Origin: Dehalogenimonas alkenigignens
Lineage (GTDB): Bacteria; Chloroflexota; Dehalococcoidia; Dehalococcoidales; Dehalococcoidaceae
Direction of reading: 5' to 3'
Length of the DNA stretch: 64,000 nucleotides
NCBI RefSeq assembly: GCF_001466665.1
Contig: NZ_KQ758903.1
Span: 555,684-619,683 of the forward strand
A program made the position numbers and the translations under genes. Shown here piece after piece: positions 49,905 through 58,788 of this stretch (position 1 is the stretch's first letter; every line of letters begins with the position of its first letter). The notes under the pieces were generated by a model. The model had not been told where the DNA came from and searched no databases. It saw only the letters and a program-made list of their open reading frames with translations.

Positions 49905-52691
49905 CTACACTTGGTCGCGTTCCAAGTTTAAAGTTAGTAAACGCGATAAAATATCGTTCGGCGTTAAGTCAACAGCCCAACCGTAAGCCTGAAAAACGGC
50001 TTGATCTAATTCATAATGAGCTAGGTCAAGCCAGGTAGGTCGAGAGTTGTATAGGTTTGTGAGGGTTCTGTTTCTTAGCTCACTTGAACTGTATTCACCG
50101 TCCGAAGGATTCAACCACCGCTCGCGAAATTCGTTTAGGCGTTTGGCGGTGATAGAGATGGCTTCCGTCTGCTCGGGAGTGGGACTGGGGAAAGGAAATG
50201 TTTCAAACGTCGTCGTCGGAGTGTACCTAAATCCGCTTATTACATCCCTAAGCTGGGTCCCCATTGCGCGAGCCCAAAGTTCGTGAACTTTAGATTGGAG
50301 TATCCCAAACGTGTAATCGTCATCCCTTGCAAAAACAAGTGTGCCTTGATTGCAAAGGACTGCATGCGGCACCCAGACAAATATCCTGTGTTTAGAAACG
50401 CCAGGAGTAGCTAAATAACGCTCCTTGCCATGCAAAGCTGCGCGCATTCCAGGCCGAGATTCGGCATATTGCCACCATTTGGCAGCATAGCTTGAACGGC
50501 GATTCTTAGAACGAATCGGATAGACTGTCTTTTTAACATATTCAAACGGCAATTCGTAATACGCAGCTTCCTTTTCGGACATCAAGCCAAAATCTATTGT
50601 CCATTTATTCCTAGTTCTTTGAACGAGGTCAACTGCGCTTGCAACAGGACGTACAACGTCCGAGTTAGGACGTCCATTGATGTTGATGGGGGCTTTAAGA
50701 AATGTCCTCGCCAAAGGTGTGTTGATATCGAAGGGTGCCTTCGCCGAAGGACCCATGTAACAAATATTTAAATTTTCTTTTAGGCGCCTTGCCTTCGTCA
50801 GATCGACGCCGGCAGTCAAATCAGCATTGATTGAAGTGACAGGATTACCATCTAATGTCTTGTTATGCTCAGAACCTTCATCAAATCCGATAATGGATAT
50901 GTGGACGTTAGCTCCATCTAGTATCCATGGACGATCAGCGTAGGCAAAGAAGATGTCCCCGGTCTGCTTAATTCGTTCTAACACTCTTCTACTAGTTATA
51001 CCCCGGATTCCTTGGGTGGCAAGAAGACCGGCTCTATTAAGATGCCGATATTCAATCATCGCACGTGCTTTTTCAAGCCAATAGCAACAAAGATCACTAG
51101 AATTGGGTATACGGTCACCGTACAAACTAAATAGAGCGTCTACATACTCGTTCCCAAGACGAGAGCGTAAAAGGCCACTTCCCAAAAAGGGGGGATTACC
51201 CACGATCACATCGGCATCAGGCCACTCCGGTTCTCTTGGGTTAGCTGGATCGGTTCTATCTAGTATGGCGTCCATATGATGGATATTTTCGAGTGATTGA
51301 AGTATTGGGTTTTCATTCTCGAGGTCAATGGCATTTCGGTATTTCCATTGAATGTAGCCAATCCAAACAACCGCCGAACTCAGCTGGTGTGCGTATTCGT
51401 TGATTTCGATCCCAAACAATTGTCTGGGGTGAACTTTGGGCGCCAAACCTTGAATACCATGCATAGCGGCAAACGCTAATACTTCTTTTTCCAGTGCTTT
51501 CAACATTGAAAGGCTTGTGTACAAGAAATTCCCAGAGCCACAGGCAGGATCAAGAACTCGTATGCTGCTTAATCGCTTTTGGAATTTGGAGAGTGATGTG
51601 TAGAGTTCCTTTTGCTGGCTTATATTCGCCGATTCACGCCAAGACAATAACGGCTCAGCTTTCGACTTTATTTCTGCCCATTGTGCCCGGAGCGGAGACA
51701 TCAACACTGGTTCAACAACAGTTTGAATGTCTTCTTTTGAGGTATAGTGCGCGCCTAATTCTGCCCGCGTGTCAGGGTCTAAAATCCGTTCAAACAAAGT
51801 TCCAAATACTGATGGTTCGATGTCCGACCAATCTAGCCGATCAAGACGTTCCAAAACATCAATCTGGTCGGCTAATACTTCGGGAACAATTGAATCGTCA
51901 AACAGCCCGCCATTAAAATGGGGCACTCGGTGCATTAAGAATTCACCGCCATCTCTCATCGCTGTAAACAATTCGCCTAGATATTTACGAAAAAAAGCGG
52001 GTTTACCTTTGTTAAGGCGAATTATGTTGGTAAGCGACTCCTTGGATAATAGGCCGACATCGCTGGCAAAAAAGCAGAAAATCATTCGCATGATGAAGCG
52101 AGCGATTTCGTGGTCGGTGATATCGGTCAGCTTGCGATACTGCCGCATATTCTCAGCCAATTCACCTAAAAGCCTGGCCGCTTCTTCGGTCAATTTTTCT
52201 GGCGTTTTGCCTGGATTTAGCTTCTCTGGGTCTTCGAATAAAGCCCGTAAAATATCAATTGCCGAGAAACGTGACCCGCTAACCGGGGATTCGACTGCAA
52301 TATCATCGTTAGTAAATTTGTAGATGCGCTTGACGGTATTGTTGAAGTTTGTATGTATTTCAAAATTCTCGAAATCGCACACAACAAGAAGTGGAGGATT
52401 GCCCAAAGCATCGCGATATAGCTGAAGTTGGCTGTAAGCGACGACTAAGTCTTTGTGCCGACCTTTATATTCCCATGCAAAATGATCTTTACGCCAGACG
52501 TCGGCGAAACCGTCACCTCCGGCTTCTTTCTTTAAGCCCTGGTCGAACGTGAAAAATAGCCCCAACGGATCAGCTTCAGCAGGAGTAGCGACTTTAAGCA
52601 AACGGCATAAGTCTAAAAAGTGCTCTTGAGAGGATTGCCGCTCCCTCAACCTCGTACGCCCCCACTTGGCGACAAATTCGAGTGGTATCAC
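49905..52691 (-). CDS. Type IIL (MmeI-like) restriction-modification enzyme
   Basis: 928 residues combining cleavage and adenine methylation. The N-terminus has a nuclease motif D-X9-E-X-K (Asp64, Glu74, Lys76 in DVWRKDHFAWEYK), matching MmeI. A helical linker follows, then a gamma-class N6-adenine methylase with motif I DPACGSGNFL (about 383) and motif IV NPPF (about 498), and a C-terminal target recognition region. GTG start with AGGAG upstream. Convergent with drmC. It could be the modification arm of the DISARM locus or a separate system. Confidence 0.85.
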   Translation of the reverse strand: MIPLEFVAKWGRTRLRERQSSQEHFLDLCRLLKVATPAEADPLGLFFTFDQGLKKEAGGDGFADVWRKDHFAWEYKGRHKDLVVAYSQLQLYRDALGNPPLLVVCDFENFEIHTNFNNTVKRIYKFTNDDIAVESPVSGSRFSAIDILRALFEDPEKLNPGKTPEKLTEEAARLLGELAENMRQYRKLTDITDHEIARFIMRMIFCFFASDVGLLSKESLTNIIRLNKGKPAFFRKYLGELFTAMRDGGEFLMHRVPHFNGGLFDDSIVPEVLADQIDVLERLDRLDWSDIEPSVFGTLFERILDPDTRAELGAHYTSKEDIQTVVEPVLMSPLRAQWAEIKSKAEPLLSWRESANISQQKELYTSLSKFQKRLSSIRVLDPACGSGNFLYTSLSMLKALEKEVLAFAAMHGIQGLAPKVHPRQLFGIEINEYAHQLSSAVVWIGYIQWKYRNAIDLENENPILQSLENIHHMDAILDRTDPANPREPEWPDADVIVGNPPFLGSGLLRSRLGNEYVDALFSLYGDRIPNSSDLCCYWLEKARAMIEYRHLNRAGLLATQGIRGITSRRVLERIKQTGDIFFAYADRPWILDGANVHISIIGFDEGSEHNKTLDGNPVTSINADLTAGVDLTKARRLKENLNICYMGPSAKAPFDINTPLARTFLKAPININGRPNSDVVRPVASAVDLVQRTRNKWTIDFGLMSEKEAAYYELPFEYVKKTVYPIRSKNRRSSYAAKWWQYAESRPGMRAALHGKERYLATPGVSKHRIFVWVPHAVLCNQGTLVFARDDDYTFGILQSKVHELWARAMGTQLRDVISGFRYTPTTTFETFPFPSPTPEQTEAISITAKRLNEFRERWLNPSDGEYSSSELRNRTLTNLYNSRPTWLDLAHYELDQAVFQAYGWAVDLTPNDILSRLLTLNLERDQV

Positions 52692-52832
52692 GTCTTAGGC
52701 TCCTAACTGTTTACCGTGCTCGGTTCAGGCTATGATAAGACCGGGTGATATTTTCTGCAAGGGTCACCATATTTCAACGTGTTGTGGGCATGTTATATGA
52801 TTGGCGATACTCACTAGGAAGGGGAACGAACT

Positions 52833-54557
52833 ATGGAAACCCAGAAGGCTGAGCCCAAAACGAAAGAGCCTGAAGACTTGATAGCCGATTTGGACGAAGG
52901 CCCGTGGCCAGGCCCCATAGAATACGCTGTTCCCTCCAAAGAACTAAGTATAGGGACTGGTGTTTTACGTGACTGCGAAAAACTAACCGTGTGCAAACAC
53001 AAAAAGCGCAGCCATTGGTGGTTAACTGCGTCAGCCCAAGTCAATCCGGAAAAATGCAAACAAATCCGTTGGGATTACCGTGCGAGTGTGACGACGACAG
53101 ATCAAAGTGAGCGGAAGTTCGGGGGCACATGTGTGGCAGCACACTATTTGCCAGGAAAACCGTTGGAGCTGTCATTCCATGACCATTCCCTTGAACTTAC
53201 TAGAACACCTATCACGCTGTATTCTTTCGGCCTATCAAACAAGGAATTAATGTATTGGATACCACTACTGGCCGGACTCCCAGGATCAAATGTCCCTGAT
53301 TTGATTCATGACCAACAATTAAGGCCGTTCATTTATGCGGTTCCCATTCAAGGCCTTGAGATGAAAGACCAAAAAAGAATGCTCTGGATCACTGACATGG
53401 GTATCTCCGGCGGTGAAATGGATGATGTGGTGTACCCGATCGTTAATAAGTTAAAAATCGACGAAAGACATCCCGAATGGAGGAAGGGTACTCCACACGT
53501 GTTCGGAGTTGTTATGGCGAAAACACTCCTTGAGGCAGAGGAGTTTGGATTGGAACGAGCGAGGTTAACCATCGACGTAATCAATTTCGCACTTAAGACC
53601 GGAGTGAGTCACCTAGAAACCCGACGACAAAGCGAATTACTTGGATGGAATTGTGAATATCTCGAATCTAATATTAAACTAACTGATTGGATTTTCATCA
53701 GAGAAGTCCAAAGCATTAAGGGTTGGATAAGAATTCCCAAAATCCAACCGGATAAACAACAGCTTGATTTAGAATCAATTTCACAACGACTGTTGATATT
53801 TATACGTCGATTCCAGAAAATATTTACTGAAGGGGGCGTGGCTTGTCAAACGGGAAAGCACGTCCTATCCAAAACAGAGAATAAACTGATTTCAGGACTG
53901 CAAAGAGCAATCCATTGGTATGCGATTGGCTCCAGTGAAGTTAGCATCCTCGATAAATTCTTGGGCTGTTGGATTGCACTAGAGTCGGTTCTAGATACGA
54001 TAAGCTACCCCGCAGTGTTTAGCGGAACCGGAAAGCCTGTCAAGCACACTTTGGAAAAAGCGATCACCAGTATTCAATATCCCAAAAATGCTGAAGAGTT
54101 ACTAACCATTTCACCGGAAATGTTACAGAGAAGGTTACTTGCGAGCGATTGGCCTCTTTCTCGCAAGTTAGAGTTATTCGCTAAGAGTATAGGGGTACAA
54201 TTACAAAACGGTGACGTCGCGCTAATCCAGCGATTAGGGAAATTGCGTGGACAGGCTCTTCATTGCGGCAACCGTGATTCAGGCATTTCGGCGCTAATGA
54301 TGAGGGAACTTGAATACCTTACGGAGCGTTTGATTATTGGAGCTTCCATCTGCGCATACAAGAAAATTGAGGATGGAAGAATCCACGAAATTAAAATTCT
54401 TCCTCTTGGACCAGAAGGTGGCGCTGCACCACTCCTTTTGGATGGAAAGGATGTTGGATATGAGTTTTATCTCCAGACCAATGATAAGGGCGAACAAACC
54501 GAAGAATGGGTAATCGAAGGCATTATTTATAATGAAACCAATTCAAAGATTGTGTGA
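52833..54557 (+). CDS. HEPN-domain protein, putative defence RNase
   Basis: 574 residues. The first part is not recognised. The last third is helical and contains WIALESVLD and then LRGQALHCGN, with Arg472 and His477 forming the RX4H signature of HEPN nucleases, as in the ApeA-like group. A GGAAGGGG site precedes the ATG. It is divergent from the type IIL enzyme, sharing a 140-base gap, at the right end of the defence island. Confidence 0.65.
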   Translation: METQKAEPKTKEPEDLIADLDEGPWPGPIEYAVPSKELSIGTGVLRDCEKLTVCKHKKRSHWWLTASAQVNPEKCKQIRWDYRASVTTTDQSERKFGGTCVAAHYLPGKPLELSFHDHSLELTRTPITLYSFGLSNKELMYWIPLLAGLPGSNVPDLIHDQQLRPFIYAVPIQGLEMKDQKRMLWITDMGISGGEMDDVVYPIVNKLKIDERHPEWRKGTPHVFGVVMAKTLLEAEEFGLERARLTIDVINFALKTGVSHLETRRQSELLGWNCEYLESNIKLTDWIFIREVQSIKGWIRIPKIQPDKQQLDLESISQRLLIFIRRFQKIFTEGGVACQTGKHVLSKTENKLISGLQRAIHWYAIGSSEVSILDKFLGCWIALESVLDTISYPAVFSGTGKPVKHTLEKAITSIQYPKNAEELLTISPEMLQRRLLASDWPLSRKLELFAKSIGVQLQNGDVALIQRLGKLRGQALHCGNRDSGISALMMRELEYLTERLIIGASICAYKKIEDGRIHEIKILPLGPEGGAAPLLLDGKDVGYEFYLQTNDKGEQTEEWVIEGIIYNETNSKIV

Positions 54558-54660
54558 TTAGCGCAAACTGCGTATGTCGGACTAAGCCCCACAGTGCTTG
54601 CCAGAGCCGCTTGAAATATGAATATTCTGGTGTGGGGATTATCGGAAGAAACAGCCGCCG

Positions 54661-54727
54661 TCTCGGACCAGTGTGGCCACCTCACCGAAGTAATCTGGCC
54701 ACCGTTTCGGACCAAATCGGGCCACCC
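54661..54727. mobile_element. Remnant of an IS21-like element end
   Basis: Direct repeats of about 22 bases, GGACCA-n-TGGCCACC (54665-54681), TGGCCACC (54696-54703) and GGACCA-n-GGGCCACC (54710-54726). Multiple terminal repeats of this style mark IS21-family ends. No istA or istB gene is present. Confidence 0.45.
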
Positions 54728-54749
54728 AAGTCCAGTAGTAAAAACGAAA

Positions 54750-54781
54750 AAAGGGAGCTGAGATATCCCCAGGCTCCCTTT
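54750..54781 (-). terminator. Terminator of the plasmid-like gene block
   Basis: A 9-bp stem (AAAGGGAGC with GCTCCCTTT) around a 14-base loop; on the minus strand it is followed by TTTCGTTTTT. Confidence 0.6.
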
Positions 54782-54803
54782 CGATTGAGCTTTCTTCTAT
54801 TGG

Positions 54804-55277
54804 TTAGTTCTTGAATCTGGTGATGGCCAGACAGGCGTAGTGCGATCGATAGCTATAGATCGGGCTTTGGCCGAAGCCATTCCAGAAATCCAGGAGATAG
54901 TGGTAGTAATCTTGGTACTCCTGCTCTCGAACGGCCAATAAACAGTCGGCGAATATCCTGATGCAAGCCCCTTTGTTGCCCCACAAAACGATGACCGGTG
55001 GCGGGACGGATTCGTCACGCTCTGTCCTGAACGATTCCACTCTCAGCTTGGAAAGCTTCAAGTTATCGATCCAGAAGTGGCCGCCACCAGTACTGTATGA
55101 GCCGATGAAAATGTCGTTACCCTCCAATTCTTTCAATATTTCCATCAGACGTTTTGCGGCTTCCTGTTGTTTCTTTCGCAACGGTATCTGGGCCGCCCTC
55201 CGGCCGAGCTTCACCGTCGTTTTCGGTTCCGGCTGGGCCAGTTCAACGCCCTGAAACAGATTGAGCTGACCTGTCAT
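54804..55277 (-). CDS. Hypothetical protein of the plasmid-like block
   Basis: 157 residues starting MTGQLNLFQGVELAQPEPKT, followed by a basic helical region and a C-terminal part rich in Tyr (YQDYYHYLLDFWNGFGQSPIYSYRSHYACL). The opening QLNLFQ resembles a sliding-clamp-binding peptide (QxxLxxF-like), notable because a clamp gene lies upstream in the same block. The ribosome site is weak (GGAGG 15 bases away). No known function. Confidence 0.55.
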   Translation of the reverse strand: MTGQLNLFQGVELAQPEPKTTVKLGRRAAQIPLRKKQQEAAKRLMEILKELEGNDIFIGSYSTGGGHFWIDNLKLSKLRVESFRTERDESVPPPVIVLWGNKGACIRIFADCLLAVREQEYQDYYHYLLDFWNGFGQSPIYSYRSHYACLAITRFKN

Positions 55278-55342
55278 GCTTGTTACTACTTTCCTCCAGT
55301 TTCTGGGCACAGGTATCCCTGTGGATACTGGGATGACTTGGT

Positions 55343-55639
55343 CTAGGCCACCAGGACGAGCTGGTTGCCGCTTTCGATTCTTTTTCGCTCTTCAACCGCG
55401 GCACCGACTGGCAAAGACTCACGGACTGCCTTGATTGAACCCTTAATGTGGTCGATTCGTCCGATGCTGGCAGTAAGATGAGCCAATCGCTCGTCGATGT
55501 ATTGCGGTATATCGGCAATACCTCTGGCTGCGATTGCCACAAGTCTGGCCTGTTCTAACGGTTCGGCGGACTGGTCGATGAATTCTTCGACCATGTCCAT
55601 CGCCTCGCTCACTTTGAGAGCACTCCATTTGATTGGCAA
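55343..55639 (-). CDS. Small hypothetical protein (98 aa)
   Basis: A helical, charged protein (MPIKWSALKVSEAMDMVEEFIDQ...) with no recognised domain. It sits in the minus-strand plasmid-like block between two other small genes. Confidence 0.5.
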   Translation of the reverse strand: MPIKWSALKVSEAMDMVEEFIDQSAEPLEQARLVAIAARGIADIPQYIDERLAHLTASIGRIDHIKGSIKAVRESLPVGAAVEERKRIESGNQLVLVA

Positions 55640-55723
55640 AGTTCTCCCTCCAATTTGGGCGTAGTAGCCCCTCTAATCTGCTGGCACTGATAACCCTGTG
55701 CCGGTGGACAGGGACCATCTGGG

Positions 55724-56026
55724 TTAGTACTCATCCGGGAACAGAATCGTTGTCGCCGACCGGTCGGCCTCCGTGATGATCCAGATTTTGGGTAGATCCT
55801 CTGCCTCATATGCGGACAGTAGTCTGAAGCCCTGTTTCAGGCTGAGCTCATTCTCCCGCTTATCAGCCTCATCGAGCTCGCCCCAGTCACCTTTAGCATG
55901 GCGGTTCAAGGAACGGCGCATGAATTCGGCAAACTCGGGCTTCTCACCAGCCAGAGCGAAAACTCCCCGTGTGGCCGCCACCTGGCCTAATGGGACGGTG
56001 GGATTGATTACCAATAGTGCGTCCAA
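55724..56026 (-). CDS. Plasmid-related small protein
   Basis: About 100 residues. GDWGELDEADKRENELSLKQGFRLLSAYEAEDLPKIWIITEADRSATTILFPDEY is typical of small proteins annotated as plasmid-related in many bacteria and their elements. A TTG at 56026 with AAGGGG 8 bases upstream is chosen because the longer reading (GTG at 56164) would start inside the terminator hairpin of the gene ahead. Function unknown. Confidence 0.6.
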   Translation of the reverse strand: MDALLVINPTVPLGQVAATRGVFALAGEKPEFAEFMRRSLNRHAKGDWGELDEADKRENELSLKQGFRLLSAYEAEDLPKIWIITEADRSATTILFPDEY

Positions 56027-56142
56027 ATTGTCATCCCCTTCGTTACCTATTTTCTCTTTTCGTGATTGGATTGCCCGTTCAGTCAAAACGAAAGGGGATG
56101 TTCCCGCCGCATGGGGCAGGAATATCCCCTTACAAAAAGAAA

Positions 56143-56176
56143 GCACAAAAAGAGGCTTTGACACCTCTTTCTGTGC
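56143..56176 (-). terminator. Terminator after the clamp gene
   Basis: Stem GCACAGAAAGAGG with CCTCTTTTTGTGC (one mismatch) around an 8-base loop; on the minus strand it is followed by TTTCTTTTTG. Confidence 0.65.
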
Positions 56177-56215
56177 GGCTGTTTTGCGAGTTCAAGCGTT
56201 CAAGTTTCAGGTTTT

Positions 56216-57421
56216 TCAGGCTACGGCGACTGGTTCTTTCGCCTTCGTGTGCTTCTTGGCCTTCGCCCCCGATCCAGTCGGGGGTTTCGTGATGGCCTCG
56301 GCCTCGGCGACGGCTTGGGCGACTTCCTCGGCGGGTGCTGGCTCGGCTGTCGGCTCCGGCGTAACGGCCTCGACTGTCTCGACCTTCGGCTCGGCGGGTT
56401 CGGCGGGCGGCGGTGTTTCGGCCTTCGCGGGTTCAGCGGTCTTGGACGTGTCCGCCGGCTTCTTGGCTTCCGGCAGGAGCATCGGCATGACCACCAGCTC
56501 ATAGTCCGGCGCGGTGAAGAGCATCGGCGACCTTGCGTCCTTGACCCTTAGCTCGACCATCCCGCCAGAAGCTCTTAGAGCTTCGGCGAGGTATCCGCCG
56601 TCAAGCCTTACCTTGATCGGCTCGCCCGTGGTGTCGGCAGGTATCTCCGCCGTCCCCTTGTCATCGGTGTTTGAGACGACCAGTTTGCCGTCCCCGATGG
56701 TAAGGTCTAAGGCGTAGGCTTTGACGTTGGCGACGACCTTGAGCGAGCTAACCGCCTTTATCGCTTCGTTGGTGTCGAAGCTGGCGCGGATGTTGGTTTC
56801 GGCGGGAATGAGCTTCTCATAGTCCGGGAAACTCCCGCCGCATCCCCGCCACGTGTAGCGGATTAGCTCCGTGTCAAGGACTAAGCTCATCGGGTCTTTG
56901 TCGCCGTTCTTGTCAAGCGACAGCCTGACCCGTCTCGCCCGTTTCAACGCTCCGGTGACGCCCTTAAGCTCATCGCGGCTAACAAGCACCTGTCCCTCAT
57001 CCCCGTCGAAGGGGAGTCGAAGGACGGCGAGGCGATAGCCGTCGGCGGCCACTAAGGACAGCTTGCCGTCTTTCACCCGAAAGAGAACGCACTGGAGAAT
57101 GGGGCGTGTCGTCTCATCCGAGGTGAAGGGCAGTACCCTTGACAGGGCATCCGATAGCTCCGTCGCGCCGAGGTTGGGGCTGACCGAGTTCGAGGGGCTT
57201 ACCCTGATGTCGCATAGGGTAAGGGGTGTCTTTTCGCCGACCCAGGCCATGTGTTCGAGGTAGCTGGTGCTACTTCCGCAGACCACCTTGAGGCATTTTT
57301 CGGCGACCCGCGATACGCTGGCATCGCCGTTAGACGGGACAATCTTGACGATGTTACTCCCGCCTAAAGACTTAAGGTAGGTGAGAAAGCCTTTCCGCCC
57401 GATAGTGAGGTCAAGAAGCAT
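56216..57421 (-). CDS. DNA polymerase III beta clamp homologue with long acidic tail
   Basis: 401 residues. Clamp-type segments: TRPILQCVLFRVKDGKLSLVAADGYRLAV, GSFPDYEKLIPAE, and near residue 320 the carboxy-terminal-like YELVVMPML. An additional tail of about 75 residues rich in Ala, Pro and Glu follows and ends in a basic patch (AKAKKHTKAKEP). This differs from a chromosomal DnaN and suggests an element-encoded clamp. It is followed by a terminator. Confidence 0.75.
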   Translation of the reverse strand: MLLDLTIGRKGFLTYLKSLGGSNIVKIVPSNGDASVSRVAEKCLKVVCGSSTSYLEHMAWVGEKTPLTLCDIRVSPSNSVSPNLGATELSDALSRVLPFTSDETTRPILQCVLFRVKDGKLSLVAADGYRLAVLRLPFDGDEGQVLVSRDELKGVTGALKRARRVRLSLDKNGDKDPMSLVLDTELIRYTWRGCGGSFPDYEKLIPAETNIRASFDTNEAIKAVSSLKVVANVKAYALDLTIGDGKLVVSNTDDKGTAEIPADTTGEPIKVRLDGGYLAEALRASGGMVELRVKDARSPMLFTAPDYELVVMPMLLPEAKKPADTSKTAEPAKAETPPPAEPAEPKVETVEAVTPEPTAEPAPAEEVAQAVAEAEAITKPPTGSGAKAKKHTKAKEPVAVA

Positions 57422-57592
57422 CGCCCTTTCGGCGAGTGCTCTTGATAAGGCGTTGACCAGTACCGCCTTGTGCGCTAAAAAGCCCTGACCTGAACGCTTG
57501 CCCTCGATATTCAGTTGTTCGATTGTCCGACCCCCTTAATGCTATCCGATGACGGGCAAGTCCATCGGCTTCGCCTAGTAGTAAGCTACCGG

Positions 57593-58432
57593 CTACCCGC
57601 AAACCGCTGGCATAGCCGAAGCTCCCACTGTATTAGTTGCGAAATGGGGCTGAAACCTTTCACCGGAAAACAGGCTTTTTTGTTCCCGTTTCCGAAAGCG
57701 GCAAAGGTAAATCATCTCGGCATTGTCGAGGGCTAACCCGTCCCGCCGCTTTTCGGCGATAGTGATTAGCCTGTCGGGGCATTGAAGCAAGAAGGTATTG
57801 GCATCCAGCCAGGCATCGAGGTCCAACGCCCTGTCGTCGGCAATTAGATCGCCGAGTTCGGTGATGTTGCCTTCGTCGTCTGTGACCGGCTTATTCAGGC
57901 TTTCGAGCTTAACCGCTTTGGGACACGCCGAAAACAGCCAGTCCTCTTTACACGTCCGCCGCTGTGCCTTGCTACAGTCCCCGCAGGTAAGGCCGTTGTC
58001 CATCCGGTAACGCTTCCGCCAGTACAGGGCTTGGGCGCGGCTGGCGATGCGGTACATGGCCGCTTCGGTAAACGGATGGTGGCCGTTGTTGCGCTCCACG
58101 TCGGCAAGGGTAATGATGATGTCGTGTAAAAGGTCATCCTGTTCATCCGGCTTGGCCTTGTGGCTGAACTTCGAGGCTATGGTATAGAAGGTAAGCCAGT
58201 TGCCGGATAGGTGGTCATAGCCGTTGCCGGATGTATCGGCTTGCTTTGGTCTTGAGCTTCGATTAGACTTGAAGCTACGCAAGGCGCTTGTCTTAGTGGT
58301 CTGACAGGTGGCGACCTTTCCGCACCATCGGCAAACGCCTTGCCTTTCTTTTAGCATCCAGACCTTGTGACACCGACTACAAAAGCCCCCAGGCCGGTTG
58401 TATTCCCCCAGTGCTGTTACGCTTGAACTCAC
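57593..58432 (-). CDS. Zinc-ribbon protein with sigma-factor-like region
   Basis: 279 residues. The N-terminus has two CxxC pairs (CSRCHK, CRWCGK), and a third pair (CGDC) lies in the middle. LTFYTIASKFSHKAKPDEQDDLLHDIIITLADVERNNGHHPFTEAAMYRIASRAQALYWRKRYR resembles region 2 of sigma-70-like proteins, as often found on phages and integrative elements. Possibly the block's own transcription factor. It is the first gene of the minus-strand block. Confidence 0.6.
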   Translation of the reverse strand: MSSSVTALGEYNRPGGFCSRCHKVWMLKERQGVCRWCGKVATCQTTKTSALRSFKSNRSSRPKQADTSGNGYDHLSGNWLTFYTIASKFSHKAKPDEQDDLLHDIIITLADVERNNGHHPFTEAAMYRIASRAQALYWRKRYRMDNGLTCGDCSKAQRRTCKEDWLFSACPKAVKLESLNKPVTDDEGNITELGDLIADDRALDLDAWLDANTFLLQCPDRLITIAEKRRDGLALDNAEMIYLCRFRKREQKSLFSGERFQPHFATNTVGASAMPAVCG

Positions 58433-58635
58433 GCTTTCCCCCTTTCGGGCAAGCGTTCAGGTCAAGGCTTTTCGTGCTCAGTTGTTAAGGTGCGTTTGCG
58501 TGTTTTTCCAGCTTCATTGTCAAACAAAAAGTCACATTGTTCATCCTTAAGAACTAGCACGATTTTCACCCTTCCCCCCGGGGCGAATTAATTGTCAGAA
58601 AATGAAAAATGGGAGCCTGGAGTTCTTTTCGGCTA

Positions 58636-58665
58636 TTGACAGTACTAGTACCAAGGAACTAGAAT
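58636..58665 (+). promoter_or_regulatory. Promoter of the SDR gene with ACTAGT palindrome in its spacer
   Basis: TTGACA (58636-58641), an 18-base spacer and TAGAAT (58660-58665). The spacer holds AGTACTAGTACC (58641-58652), which matches 11 of 12 bases of the palindrome ahead of rdhA2. Confidence 0.5.
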
Positions 58666-58723
58666 TAAGCCCTCCAAAAATCCTAAAAGACCTCATTCCT
58701 TTTATCCCCGTCCTAAAATTATA

Positions 58724-58770
58724 TTCGGGTGATTTGACCGAACCACCCGGATTGAGGATATGCCCGAATA
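58724..58770 (+). promoter_or_regulatory. Alternative hairpins in the SDR leader
   Basis: ATTCGGGTG can pair with CACCCGGAT (58744-58752) or, through ATTCGGG, with CCCGAAT (58763-58769). The two pairings exclude each other and lie just ahead of the GGAGGGG ribosome site. The rest of the 356-base gap upstream shows no gene. Confidence 0.3.
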
Positions 58771-58788
58771 AAATTATGGAGGGGATCT

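Noticed and set aside
39082-54557. Class 1 DISARM assignment
   Set aside because: No SNF2-type drmD gene is present, and the gene before drmA fits drmE better by position and size.
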